DNA from: an uncultured Alphaproteobacteria bacterium
GTDB taxonomy: Bacteria; Pseudomonadota; Alphaproteobacteria; Methylaequorales; Methylaequoraceae
Length of the DNA: 64,000 bases
Reading direction: 5' to 3'
Assembly (NCBI GenBank): GCA_902617375.1
Contig: CACMWI010000001.1
Coordinates: 190,090-254,089, forward strand
Under the pieces are notes generated by a model, which was not told the origin of the DNA, searched no databases, and worked only from the letters and a program-made list of their open reading frames with translations. Below, one piece after another: positions 55,291 to 63,554 of this stretch (positions within the stretch are counted from its first letter, which is position 1; each line of letters opens with the position of its first letter). Position numbers and translations under genes: made by a program.

Positions 55291-56748
55291 TCAATCAAAA
55301 TTTGAATTTTTTATTGCATAATTAATAACGTGAAATAAAAAATTTTGCTCAATAGTTCCATTTAATAGAAATGAAAAAGGACCGGAAGCATATGCAACTA
55401 CATCTAAACCAGAATGAGATTCTTTAAAAAGTGGTACAAGAGCTTCATGGTCAAATTCAATATCCTCATAATCAAAATCAGATAACTTTTTTCGAAAAGC
55501 ATATTGTAAAAAATATTTTTTTTCAAAAACACTTCCAGGTCCATTCAGGTAGTTTACAACTGAAAAAGGTTTCCCGTCTAAACCTAAATTAGGTTTACTT
55601 TGATGTTTAGATTCTTTGGGGTTAATTCTATAACATATACCATTTATTTTTGATCCTCTTCCACAATACCCATTGATGCCAAGAGAATGAGCATGGTCAG
55701 CGGTGACGATTAACAACGTTTCTTGTAGATTTACTTTTTGAATAATATTTTGAATAAGTTTGTTGAATTGTTGGGTTTGTCTGAGAACGTAATTTAGTTT
55801 TCCAGCATGATGTCCGTGATCAATTCTTCCGGCCTCTATTAATAGATAATAACCATTTTTGTTTTTATTTAGATATTCAATAGCTAAATTTGACAAATCT
55901 AAAAGAGAAGGTTTGTTTTCTTCCTTTGCTAAATAGGGAAAATGCGAATCAGCAAAAAGACCGATTAATCTTTTTTTAGTATTAATTTTATAGTTTTGGA
56001 AGTCATTTTCATTATTAAGATAAATTCCCCCGCTATTTTTAAATTCTTCAATCAGGTTTCTTGAATCGGTTCTTTTTCCTTTTTGACTAACACTTTCTAA
56101 AGGTAAGAAATGTCTTTTGCCACCACCTAATGCAAGATCAATATCAGAATTGATCAACTGCAAAGCTATATCATCTTGTGAACAATTTTTAGGAACTTTG
56201 GAGTCATCTTCCCAATTCCTGTCAAACGAGTGGGCATATAATGCCGCGGGAGTTGCGTGCGTAATTCTAGTATTTGTAACAACTCCAACACTCTTATCTA
56301 ATTTTTTAAATATATCACCAATACTTTCCACCTCAGTTCTTTTGGACATGCAATCGCCACGTATAGAACTGTCTGTTAATCCAATAATTCCAGATTTAGT
56401 TTTAATACCACTATGTATTGCTGTTGATGTTCCTGCAGAATCTGGGGTTTGTCCATTAGTAGTGTAAGTTTTTATTAAAGCCAAATGGTCTAATTCTTCG
56501 TGTGGTAAAACAAATTCATCTCCAAGTCCACCATTTATTTGTCCTTGATTCAATCTGTTAATATAGTTTGTAGTAATGCCATAACCATCACCAACGATAA
56601 CAATCACATTTTTAGCTTTGTTCTTATTAATTTTTTTTTGAATTTGATTTTTAATAAATGATTGACCATCATTAAAACTTTGATAATTCTTTTGTGGGTT
56701 AGCTGATAATTGACTAAAAGTTATTAAAAATAATAATAATAAAAACAT
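55291..56748 (-). CDS. phoA: Alkaline phosphatase PhoA family
   Basis: Periplasmic phosphomonoesterase of 485 residues. A signal peptide (MFLLLLFLITFSQLSANP) is followed by the metal site IVGDGYG, the nucleophile Ser in DSAGTSTAIHSG, LIEAGRIDHGHHAG and VTADHAHSLG, the four metal-binding blocks of the PhoA family. It would release phosphate from organic esters for uptake by the porin and Pst system. A weak Pho box lies 21 bases before the start. Confidence 0.92.
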   Translation of the reverse strand: MFLLLLFLITFSQLSANPQKNYQSFNDGQSFIKNQIQKKINKNKAKNVIVIVGDGYGITTNYINRLNQGQINGGLGDEFVLPHEELDHLALIKTYTTNGQTPDSAGTSTAIHSGIKTKSGIIGLTDSSIRGDCMSKRTEVESIGDIFKKLDKSVGVVTNTRITHATPAALYAHSFDRNWEDDSKVPKNCSQDDIALQLINSDIDLALGGGKRHFLPLESVSQKGKRTDSRNLIEEFKNSGGIYLNNENDFQNYKINTKKRLIGLFADSHFPYLAKEENKPSLLDLSNLAIEYLNKNKNGYYLLIEAGRIDHGHHAGKLNYVLRQTQQFNKLIQNIIQKVNLQETLLIVTADHAHSLGINGYCGRGSKINGICYRINPKESKHQSKPNLGLDGKPFSVVNYLNGPGSVFEKKYFLQYAFRKKLSDFDYEDIEFDHEALVPLFKESHSGLDVVAYASGPFSFLLNGTIEQNFLFHVINYAIKNSNFD

Positions 56749-56769
56749 ATTTAAATATAAACTTTAAAT

Positions 56770-56787
56770 ATTACAAATTTAAGAAAA
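56770..56787 (-). promoter_or_regulatory. Probable weak Pho box upstream of phoA
   Basis: On the minus strand TTTTCTT-AAAT-TTGTAAT, 7-4-7 spacing; it differs little from the site before the DUF5706-like gene, and sits at the same distance from the start codon. Both halves are one or two bases off consensus. Confidence 0.45.
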
Positions 56788-56796
56788 ATAATTTAA

Positions 56797-56861
56797 TGGT
56801 ATTCCCAGTCCGACTCGAGCGGACATGAAGCAAAGTTCAACGGATTTTGAATTAGTTGCGT
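56797..56861 (-). pseudogene. Degenerate tRNA-Leu(CAA) gene relic
   Basis: On the minus strand, from the D-loop end: ACGCAAC, an anticodon loop TTCAAAA (anticodon CAA), a 3' anticodon strand TCCGT, a variable arm TGAA...TTCA, a perfect T arm GTCCG-CTCGAGT-CGGAC, acceptor strand TGGGAAT, discriminator A and CCA. The 5' anticodon strand (ACTAA) pairs at only three of five positions, and no D arm or 5' acceptor strand can be found, so it is not a working tRNA. Such 3' fragments are typical of integration sites. Confidence 0.6.
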
Positions 56862-56913
56862 TTAATTATAAGTAATTGATTAAAATACAGAAAGTTTCTC
56901 CATCACACTTTAC

Positions 56914-57042
56914 CATCACACTTTTAAAATATATTTAGTAATTAAAATAAATCATGAATGACTTAATTTACCTTTTAAATTTTTATCTAAATTGTTAATT
57001 TACACTTTATGCTAAATTTATCATTAATTAGGCATGCTAAGT
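56914..57042 (+). repeat. Duplicated segment, copy B (partner at 51470-51605)
   Basis: The 95 bases before sixA and its first 34 bases match copy A at high identity (four differences in a 60-base block, three in the coding 34 bases). Here the gene that follows is intact. Confidence 0.8.
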
Positions 57043-57524
57043 CAGATTGGAGTAATTTCGATGGAGACGATATGTCAAGACCTATTTCGATGAAGGGTAA
57101 AAAAAAAACCGAAAAAATACTGAAATTTTTAGAGAAAAAAGAAAAAAAAATAGTGTTTAAAGAAATTTTTTGTTCTCCGTCGAGAAGAACCAAAGAGACA
57201 TTAAAACTATTATTAGAAAAAATTTCCAATGATCCGAAGATCTATTATTTAGACGACTTATATCATTCATCAGGAATAAATATATTTGATACCGTCATGT
57301 TACACGCAAAACTAAACAGAGTTTTGGTAGTATCACATGAACCCTTAATTTCCAGTTCAATTGAGAATTTTTTTAGTGGAAGCAACAATAAATATTATCT
57401 AAATGCTATTGAAGAATATACAACTTCTGCTTTTTTTAATGTAAGCTTCAAGTGTAAAGAATGGTTTGAGATTAATAAATCAGTATCAAAAATAAATTTT
57501 TATACAAAACCTAAAGATTTGTGA
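57009..57524 (+). CDS. sixA: SixA-like phosphohistidine phosphatase
   Basis: Histidine-phosphatase superfamily protein, 171 residues. The catalytic RHAKSDW (phosphohistidine formed on the His) is at 8-14; FCSPSRRTKETL supplies the conserved arginine, and VVSHEPLISS the second histidine. SixA proteins dephosphorylate histidine phosphotransfer domains; in alphaproteobacteria other substrates are possible. It lies just before pstS. Its 5' end is duplicated at 51.6 kb. Confidence 0.85.
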   Translation: MLNLSLIRHAKSDWSNFDGDDMSRPISMKGKKKTEKILKFLEKKEKKIVFKEIFCSPSRRTKETLKLLLEKISNDPKIYYLDDLYHSSGINIFDTVMLHAKLNRVLVVSHEPLISSSIENFFSGSNNKYYLNAIEEYTTSAFFNVSFKCKEWFEINKSVSKINFYTKPKDL

Positions 57525-57556
57525 ACCTTAAATGAGTAAAAAGTAATAAAAGTACA

Positions 57557-57585
57557 TTGTCATAAAAGTGTAACATAAATGTCAT
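57557..57585 (+). promoter_or_regulatory. Pho box (triple repeat) upstream of pstS
   Basis: TTGTCAT-AAAA-GTGTAAC-ATAA-ATGTCAT: three 7-mers at 11-bp steps, all close to consensus. It lies 61 bases before the pstS start and is the expected control site of the pst operon. Confidence 0.8.
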
Positions 57586-57646
57586 ATTTCTATGCACTTA
57601 ATTTCTTATTGTTTGCTTTTAACCTTTAACTATAAAGAGAGGAAAT

Positions 57647-58699
57647 ATGAAAAAATCTTCACTTGCTATTGTTGCTTTGGCATTTGCTTTTAGCACTGAA
57701 TCAATAGCACGCGACCAAATCAAAATTGTTGGTTCTTCCACAGTTTATCCTTTTGCTACAGTAGTGGCAGAAAGATTCGGGAAAACAAGCGGTTTTAAAA
57801 CCCCTGTAATTGAATCTACAGGTTCAGGTGGAGGTCTTAAGCTTTTCTGCAAAGGCCTAGGAACCGAACATCCAGACATTACTAATGCTTCTAGAAGAAT
57901 AAAATCCAAGGAAGTTAAAAAATGCTCAAAAAATGGCGTAACTGATATTACTGAGATAAAAGTCGGCTTTGATGGTATTGCCATGGCTAACGCTAAATCT
58001 GGTCCTATGCTGGAATTATCATTAAAAGATATTTATCTTGCTCTGGCTAAAGACGTTCCTGCGGATCCCGAAGGAAATACTGTAAAACCTAACCCTTACA
58101 AAATGTGGAACGAAGTAAACCCAGCATTGCCAGCTGCGCCTATTGTTGTAATTGGGCCACCTCCGACTTCTGGGACACGTGATGCTTTCAATGAATTAGC
58201 TATTGAAAGAGGTTGCAAAAAATTTCCTGGAAGAAAAGCACTGAAGAAAAAAGACAAAAAACTTTATAAAAGTCAATGCCGAAGTGTCAGAGAAGACGGT
58301 CCCTATGTTGAAGCTGGAGAAAACGACAACTTAATTATCGAAAAGTTGGTTGCTGACCCTGGCGCATTGGGAGTCTTTGGTTATTCTTTTCTTGATCAAA
58401 ATCGAGACAAAGTCAAAGCGGCAAAAGTTGATGGTGTTTTTCCAGAGTTTGAGGCTATCTCATCTGGTAAATATCCAGTTTCAAGATCATTGTTTTTCTA
58501 CATAAAAAATGCTCATGCATCAGTTATACCTGGTATAAAAGAGTATGTAAGAGAATTTACCTCTGCAAAAGCGATTGGTTCTGACGGTTATTTAGTATCA
58601 AAAGGGCTTATTCCACTTGGTGAAAGCGAGAGAGCTCAATTTGAAAAAGATGGCAAAAACTTAGCCAAATTTGATGGTAAGGTCTTGAACAAGAAGTAA
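57647..58699 (+). CDS. pstS: Phosphate ABC transporter, substrate-binding protein PstS
   Basis: Periplasmic phosphate-binding protein of 350 residues. Signal peptide SLAIVALAFAFSTESIARD; phosphate-binding residues in IVGSSTVYPFA and ESTGSGGGLKLFC; PPPTSGTRDAFNELA is the second binding segment. RBS GAGAGG precedes the ATG. It is first in pstSCAB-phoUB behind a triple Pho box. The sequence belongs to the alphaproteobacterial form with a long central insertion (GCKKFPGRK region). Confidence 0.95.
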   Translation: MKKSSLAIVALAFAFSTESIARDQIKIVGSSTVYPFATVVAERFGKTSGFKTPVIESTGSGGGLKLFCKGLGTEHPDITNASRRIKSKEVKKCSKNGVTDITEIKVGFDGIAMANAKSGPMLELSLKDIYLALAKDVPADPEGNTVKPNPYKMWNEVNPALPAAPIVVIGPPPTSGTRDAFNELAIERGCKKFPGRKALKKKDKKLYKSQCRSVREDGPYVEAGENDNLIIEKLVADPGALGVFGYSFLDQNRDKVKAAKVDGVFPEFEAISSGKYPVSRSLFFYIKNAHASVIPGIKEYVREFTSAKAIGSDGYLVSKGLIPLGESERAQFEKDGKNLAKFDGKVLNKK

Positions 58700-58719
58700 A
58701 AACTCTATAACGTTGCCTT

Positions 58720-60105
58720 ATGGGTTTTTGGTCCTTTTTCTTTATTTTAGTAGTGTTGGGGCTGTCAGTTCACTGGCTCGCAACTAATAAAGCCTTAAAA
58801 CTTAATGCTAAATTAGAAAAAGGATCAAAACTTCCCTCTCTGCCGTCTTATTACGGAACATACTCACTCCTATTAATTATTTTCCCAACATCATCATTAT
58901 TTCTACTCTGGTTAGTTGGCAAGCCCTTTATTCTCGAATACATTTTATTACAAAACATCCCGGAGCAATTATCAGCAAATTTTGATGGAGATCCCTCAAT
59001 GCTAATTGATAGCATAAAAGCAGTTGATCTCGAGCGAGTTTTTCCAGGAACAAATCCTTTGATCGTGGAAAGCGCAACATATTTTAAAAACCTAAATAAT
59101 TACTCAAATTCCTTTGCATACTTTTCTATTTTAATTGTTGCTTTTCTCTCTAGCTATATTTCATTAAAAAAGATTTCAACCACATTTAAAGCAAGGCAGG
59201 CAGTAGAAAAATCAAATATAAATCTATTAATATTCTCTTCGACAATCGCAATAATTACAACTATAGGAATTGTTTTTTCTCTGATTTTTGAAGCTTTAAG
59301 ATTTTTTGATGAAATACCTTTTTTTGATTTCTTATTTGGTCTAGCTTGGAGCCCTCAAACAGCAATTAGAGAAGGACAAGTTGCAAGTCAAGGTGCTTTT
59401 GGAGCAATTCCGATTTTTTCAGGAACTCTTTTGATTACCCTGATAGCAATGTCTGTGGCAATTCCAGTTGGTTTGCTTTCTGCTGTGTATTTATCAGAAT
59501 ATGCAACTCCCAAAGTTCGACAAACTTTTAAACCAATCTTAGAAATACTAGCAGGCGTACCTACTGTAGTGTATGGATTTTTTGCAGCTATTACCGTTGG
59601 TCCTTTTTTTAAAGATTTAGCAAGCTATAGTGGATTTAATATTGCCTCTGAAAGTGCAATAGCCGCTGGTGGTGTTATGGGAATAATGATTATTCCTTTT
59701 ATTTCATCTTTATCAGATGATGTTATCAGTGCCGTACCACAGTCCTTACGTGACGGATCTTATGCTATGGGAGCAACAAAATCAGAAACAGTAAAAAACA
59801 TAATACTTCCAGCTGCTTTACCAGGTATAATTGGAGCAATTCTTCTCGCAGTTTCTCGCGCAATAGGTGAAACTATGATAGTTGTTATGGCTGCAGGAAT
59901 TGCAGCAAACTTAACAGCTAATCCTTTTGAATCTGTAACAACTGTCACTGTCCAAATAGTTACACTCTTAATTGGCGACCAAGAGTTTGATAGTGCAAAA
60001 ACACTTGCTGCTTTTGCCTTGGGAATCACACTTTTTGTTGCAACCCTTTTTTTAAATTTATTGGCACTCAGAATTGTAAGTAAATACAGGGAAAGATATG
60101 AATAA
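58720..60105 (+). CDS. pstC: Phosphate ABC transporter permease PstC
   Basis: Inner-membrane permease of 461 residues. The first 200 residues hold extra helices and a periplasmic loop, as in other alphaproteobacterial PstC proteins. The core permease follows from GAIPIFSGTLLITLIAMSVA, with EILAGVPTVVYGFFA and the ATPase-contact loop AVPQSLRDGSYAMGATKSET. It overlaps pstA by eight bases. Confidence 0.94.
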   Translation: MGFWSFFFILVVLGLSVHWLATNKALKLNAKLEKGSKLPSLPSYYGTYSLLLIIFPTSSLFLLWLVGKPFILEYILLQNIPEQLSANFDGDPSMLIDSIKAVDLERVFPGTNPLIVESATYFKNLNNYSNSFAYFSILIVAFLSSYISLKKISTTFKARQAVEKSNINLLIFSSTIAIITTIGIVFSLIFEALRFFDEIPFFDFLFGLAWSPQTAIREGQVASQGAFGAIPIFSGTLLITLIAMSVAIPVGLLSAVYLSEYATPKVRQTFKPILEILAGVPTVVYGFFAAITVGPFFKDLASYSGFNIASESAIAAGGVMGIMIIPFISSLSDDVISAVPQSLRDGSYAMGATKSETVKNIILPAALPGIIGAILLAVSRAIGETMIVVMAAGIAANLTANPFESVTTVTVQIVTLLIGDQEFDSAKTLAAFALGITLFVATLFLNLLALRIVSKYRERYE

Positions 60106-61372
60106 CCTCAAAAAAATAGAATATTCTCTGAAAAAAAGAAAAAGACAAGAATCACGTTTCAAGATTTATGGTTTGCTAGGGATAGCAACTGCAGTAACAT
60201 TTTTGTGTATTATTCTTAGTTCAATTGTTATGGAGGGAAAAAAAGCTTTTTTAAGTACTTATATAAAATTAGAAGTATATTTTGATCCCGATATAATCTA
60301 CACAAACAATGACCAAAAAGAAGAAGATATAAAATTCGCAAATTTTCAAAAAATAATCAAAAACTCTTTAAATAGTTTTTTTCCAGAAATTTCTGACAAA
60401 GACGAATTACGTAAATTAAGTAACTTTATCTCTAGTTCAGAGGAAGAAAACCTTATGAAGCTTGTTTTAAAAAACAAACAACTAGTAGGTCAGAAAATCA
60501 CTTTATGGTTATTAGCTTCATCAAAGATTGATGTGATAAATAAAAATCCGGACATGGAGTTGATAGCAGAAGAAGATAGATTGATTTCTGACCTCGAATT
60601 GAATTGGCTGAATGAAATAAGATCAGCAAATAATATCAAAAGTAATTTTAACAAAAACTTTTTTGTAAAGGCAGATTCAACAGAACCAGAACAAGCGGGA
60701 ATCTGGGGCTCGCTTGTAGGCTCATTCTTTACATTATTTATAACATTAATTCTATCATTCCCAATTGCCGTTGCTGCAGGAGTCTTTCTTGAGGAGCTTG
60801 CCCCAAAAAATAAATTTACAGATTTTATTGAGGTTAATATCAATAACTTAGCCGCCGTACCCTCTATAATATTTGGGTTATTAGGTTTAGCAATTTTTCT
60901 CAATGTCATGCATTTACCAAGATCTGCCCCCATTGTTGGCGGAATGGTTTTAGCTCTTATGACCCTTCCAACAATTATTATTGCCACTAGAGCTTCATTA
61001 AAGGCTGTACCACCGTCAATTAGAGAAGCTGCAATTGGTTTAGGTGCAACGAAGTTTCAGACAGTTACTCATCATGTACTTCCACTTTCTTTGCCGGGTA
61101 TTCTGACAGGAACCATCATTGGAATGTCTCAAGCACTTGGGGAGTCAGCGCCATTATTAATGATAGGAATGGTTGCGTTTATTGTCGATGTTCCAGGGTC
61201 ATTTTTAGATTCCTCTACTGTTCTTCCAGTTCAAATTTATCTTTGGAAAAGCACTGCTGCCAGAGGTTTTGTTGAGCTTACTGCGGCAGGGGTAATGGTT
61301 TTACTCTCTTTTCTTATTTTGATGAACGGCATAGCAGTATTTATTAGACAAAAGTTTGAAAAAAAATGGTAA
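60098..61372 (+). CDS. pstA: Phosphate ABC transporter permease PstA
   Basis: Partner permease of 424 residues. An N-terminal helix and a long periplasmic domain of the DUF3333 type (about 30-200) precede the core, a form usual in alphaproteobacteria. The core shows GIWGSLVGSFFTLFITLI, NNLAAVPSIIFGLLGLA and the ATPase-contact loop AVPPSIREAAIGLGATKFQT. The small gap to pstB holds a good RBS. Confidence 0.94.
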   Translation: MNNLKKIEYSLKKRKRQESRFKIYGLLGIATAVTFLCIILSSIVMEGKKAFLSTYIKLEVYFDPDIIYTNNDQKEEDIKFANFQKIIKNSLNSFFPEISDKDELRKLSNFISSSEEENLMKLVLKNKQLVGQKITLWLLASSKIDVINKNPDMELIAEEDRLISDLELNWLNEIRSANNIKSNFNKNFFVKADSTEPEQAGIWGSLVGSFFTLFITLILSFPIAVAAGVFLEELAPKNKFTDFIEVNINNLAAVPSIIFGLLGLAIFLNVMHLPRSAPIVGGMVLALMTLPTIIIATRASLKAVPPSIREAAIGLGATKFQTVTHHVLPLSLPGILTGTIIGMSQALGESAPLLMIGMVAFIVDVPGSFLDSSTVLPVQIYLWKSTAARGFVELTAAGVMVLLSFLILMNGIAVFIRQKFEKKW

Positions 61373-61390
61373 AATATTAAGAGAAGTTTT

Positions 61391-62155
61391 ATGACAGAAA
61401 AAATTAAAATAAAAAGTAAAAATGTTAATGTTTACTATGGCCAGAAGAAGGCACTTGATAAAATCAACCTTGAAATTCCTACAAATAAGGTCACAGCCTT
61501 AATAGGTCCAAGTGGTTGTGGAAAATCTACTTTTCTTAGATGTATAAATCGTATGAACGATACGATAGATATTTGTAGGATAGAAGGAAAAATTATTGTT
61601 GATGAAGAAGATATATATTCCACAGAAGTCGACCCGGTTTTACTGAGGGCAAAGATAGGAATGGTATTCCAAAAACCTAATCCATTCCCTAAGTCAATTT
61701 TTGACAATGTTGCCTACGGACCAAAAATTCATGGAATTGTCAATAGCGATGATGAATTAGAGGAGCTTGTTATATATAGCTTGAAAAAAGCTGGTTTGTT
61801 TGGAGAGGTAAAAGATAGGCTAAATGACACAGGAACCTCTTTATCGGGGGGACAGCAGCAACGACTATGCATAGCCAGAGCCATTGCAATTAGTCCACAA
61901 ATAATCCTAATGGACGAACCGTGTTCTGCCCTAGATCCAATAGCAACTGCTATAATTGAAGAACTTATTGATGAGTTAGCTAAAAACTTTACTATTGTAA
62001 TCGTAACCCACTCAATGCAGCAAGCTGCAAGAGTCTCACAGCAAACTGCTTTTTTTCATATGGGTAGTTTGATCGAGGTAGGGCATACAGATCAAATTTT
62101 TTCAACACCAAGCCAAAAAAAGACTCAGGATTATATAACAGGAAAAATAGGTTAA
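61391..62155 (+). CDS. pstB: Phosphate ABC transporter ATP-binding protein PstB
   Basis: ATPase of the Pst transporter, 254 residues. Walker [18 protein letters not shown]-loop [11 protein letters not shown], signature LSGGQQQRL, Walker [14 protein letters not shown] and the H-loop [13 protein letters not shown] are all intact. [13 protein letters not shown] is typical of PstB among ABC ATPases. Confidence 0.97.
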   Translation: MTEKIKIKSKNVNVYYGQKKALDKINLEIPTNKVTALIGPSGCGKSTFLRCINRMNDTIDICRIEGKIIVDEEDIYSTEVDPVLLRAKIGMVFQKPNPFPKSIFDNVAYGPKIHGIVNSDDELEELVIYSLKKAGLFGEVKDRLNDTGTSLSGGQQQRLCIARAIAISPQIILMDEPCSALDPIATAIIEELIDELAKNFTIVIVTHSMQQAARVSQQTAFFHMGSLIEVGHTDQIFSTPSQKKTQDYITGKIG

Positions 62156-62159
62156 ACAA

Positions 62160-62813
62160 ATGAAAGAGCACATTGTCACAACTTATGATGAAGACTTAAA
62201 TTCTCTTAAGAGCAATTTAACACAGATGGGTTTAGATGTTGAAAAACAAATATTCGAAGCAGTTAATTTGATAAAAATAATCAATATAACCAAAGCTAAA
62301 GAAATTATAAAAAATGATGAAAGTATTGATGCTTTAGAAAAAAAAATAAGAGGATTTGCAACTATTACGTTGTCAAAAAGACAACCTCTTGCAGATGATC
62401 TTAGGCAGATTATTATTTCTCTAAAAATATCAAGTATACTAGAACGCATTGGTGATCATGCATCAAACGTAGCTGGAAGGATATTATCAGTAAAAAAAGC
62501 TCCTGATAGCTATAGCACTGATTCAATTCACCAACTGGGCCTTTTAGTTTTAAAAAACTTTTCCACGGCTCTAAGTGCTTATGATCAAGGGTCAAAAAAA
62601 ATTGCACAATCTGTTCCTACTGAAGACATTACAATTAACTCTGTATATGAAACTTGTTTCAGAGAACACTTACATTTAATGATGGAAGATAGAGAAATAA
62701 TTGGCTTTTGCACACAAATGTTATTCGTTGCTAAAGAATTAGAGAGAATTGGAGATCTATCAAAAGTAATATCAAAAGAAGTTATTTATAACCTTCAGGG
62801 AACTCTTAAATAA
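62160..62813 (+). CDS. phoU: Phosphate signalling protein PhoU
   Basis: All-helical regulator of 217 residues made of two similar three-helix halves, each with a metal-site helix (LERIGDHASNVAGRIL; LERIGDLSKVISKEV). PhoU links the Pst transporter to PhoR and keeps PhoB off when phosphate is plentiful. It lies between pstB and phoB with almost no spacing. Confidence 0.95.
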   Translation: MKEHIVTTYDEDLNSLKSNLTQMGLDVEKQIFEAVNLIKIINITKAKEIIKNDESIDALEKKIRGFATITLSKRQPLADDLRQIIISLKISSILERIGDHASNVAGRILSVKKAPDSYSTDSIHQLGLLVLKNFSTALSAYDQGSKKIAQSVPTEDITINSVYETCFREHLHLMMEDREIIGFCTQMLFVAKELERIGDLSKVISKEVIYNLQGTLK

Positions 62814-63503
62814 ATGGAAACTAAAAAAACAATTCTTGTGGTGGAGGATGATAAATCATTACTACCAATGATTACCTACAATATTGAAAAAAACGGATTT
62901 CAGGTAAAATCAGCCACTAACGGTGAAGATGCACTATTGTTAATTAAAGAAGAAATTCCATCATTGGCTATATTTGATTGGATGATTCCTGAACCAAATG
63001 GATTAGAGCTTTGTAAAATTCTGCGAAGAAAACAAGAAACCAGTAATTTACCGATTATAATGTTGACTGCCAGAGAAGAAGAGGAGGACAGAATTAGGGG
63101 GTTGGAATATGGGGCGGATGATTACATATCAAAACCTTTTAGTCCCGCAGAACTTATTGCAAGAATAAAAGCCCTTATTAGAAGATCAACTTCTACTCAA
63201 AATAACATATTAGAGTTTGAAGACATTAAAATTTTCGATAATGAACATAAAGTATTCAGAGGAAAGACGAGAGTTCATCTTGGGCCCACAGAATATAATC
63301 TTTTAAAGCACCTTATGGAAAACCCTTGCAGAGTATTTTCAAGAGAACAACTTCTAGATTCTGTTTGGGGACACGGAATTTATGTTGAACGAAGAACTGT
63401 TGACACTCACATAAGGAGGCTTAGAAAATCATTAAATATCGAAGGGAAAAAAAACTTTATAAGGACGATTAGATCCTCTGGCTACTCTATTGATAAAGAT
63501 TAG
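62814..63503 (+). CDS. phoB: Phosphate regulon response regulator PhoB
   Basis: OmpR-family response regulator of 229 residues. Receiver domain with ILVVEDDKSLLPMI, the phospho-Asp in AIFDWMIPEPNG, and the lysine of YISKPFSP; the winged helix has LGPTEYNLLKHLMENP and ERRTVDTHIRRLRKSL (recognition helix). It would bind the Pho boxes listed here. The gene follows phoU without a gap; its kinase gene phoR is 23 kb upstream. Confidence 0.95.
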   Translation: METKKTILVVEDDKSLLPMITYNIEKNGFQVKSATNGEDALLLIKEEIPSLAIFDWMIPEPNGLELCKILRRKQETSNLPIIMLTAREEEEDRIRGLEYGADDYISKPFSPAELIARIKALIRRSTSTQNNILEFEDIKIFDNEHKVFRGKTRVHLGPTEYNLLKHLMENPCRVFSREQLLDSVWGHGIYVERRTVDTHIRRLRKSLNIEGKKNFIRTIRSSGYSIDKD

Positions 63504-63554
63504 ACTTGTGATAATATTTAAAAATGAGGAGAAGAAAGATTAAGGGAATCTTTA

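Noticed and set aside
56797..56861. A functional tRNA-Leu gene
   Set aside because: The anticodon stem is broken and the D arm and 5' acceptor strand are missing.
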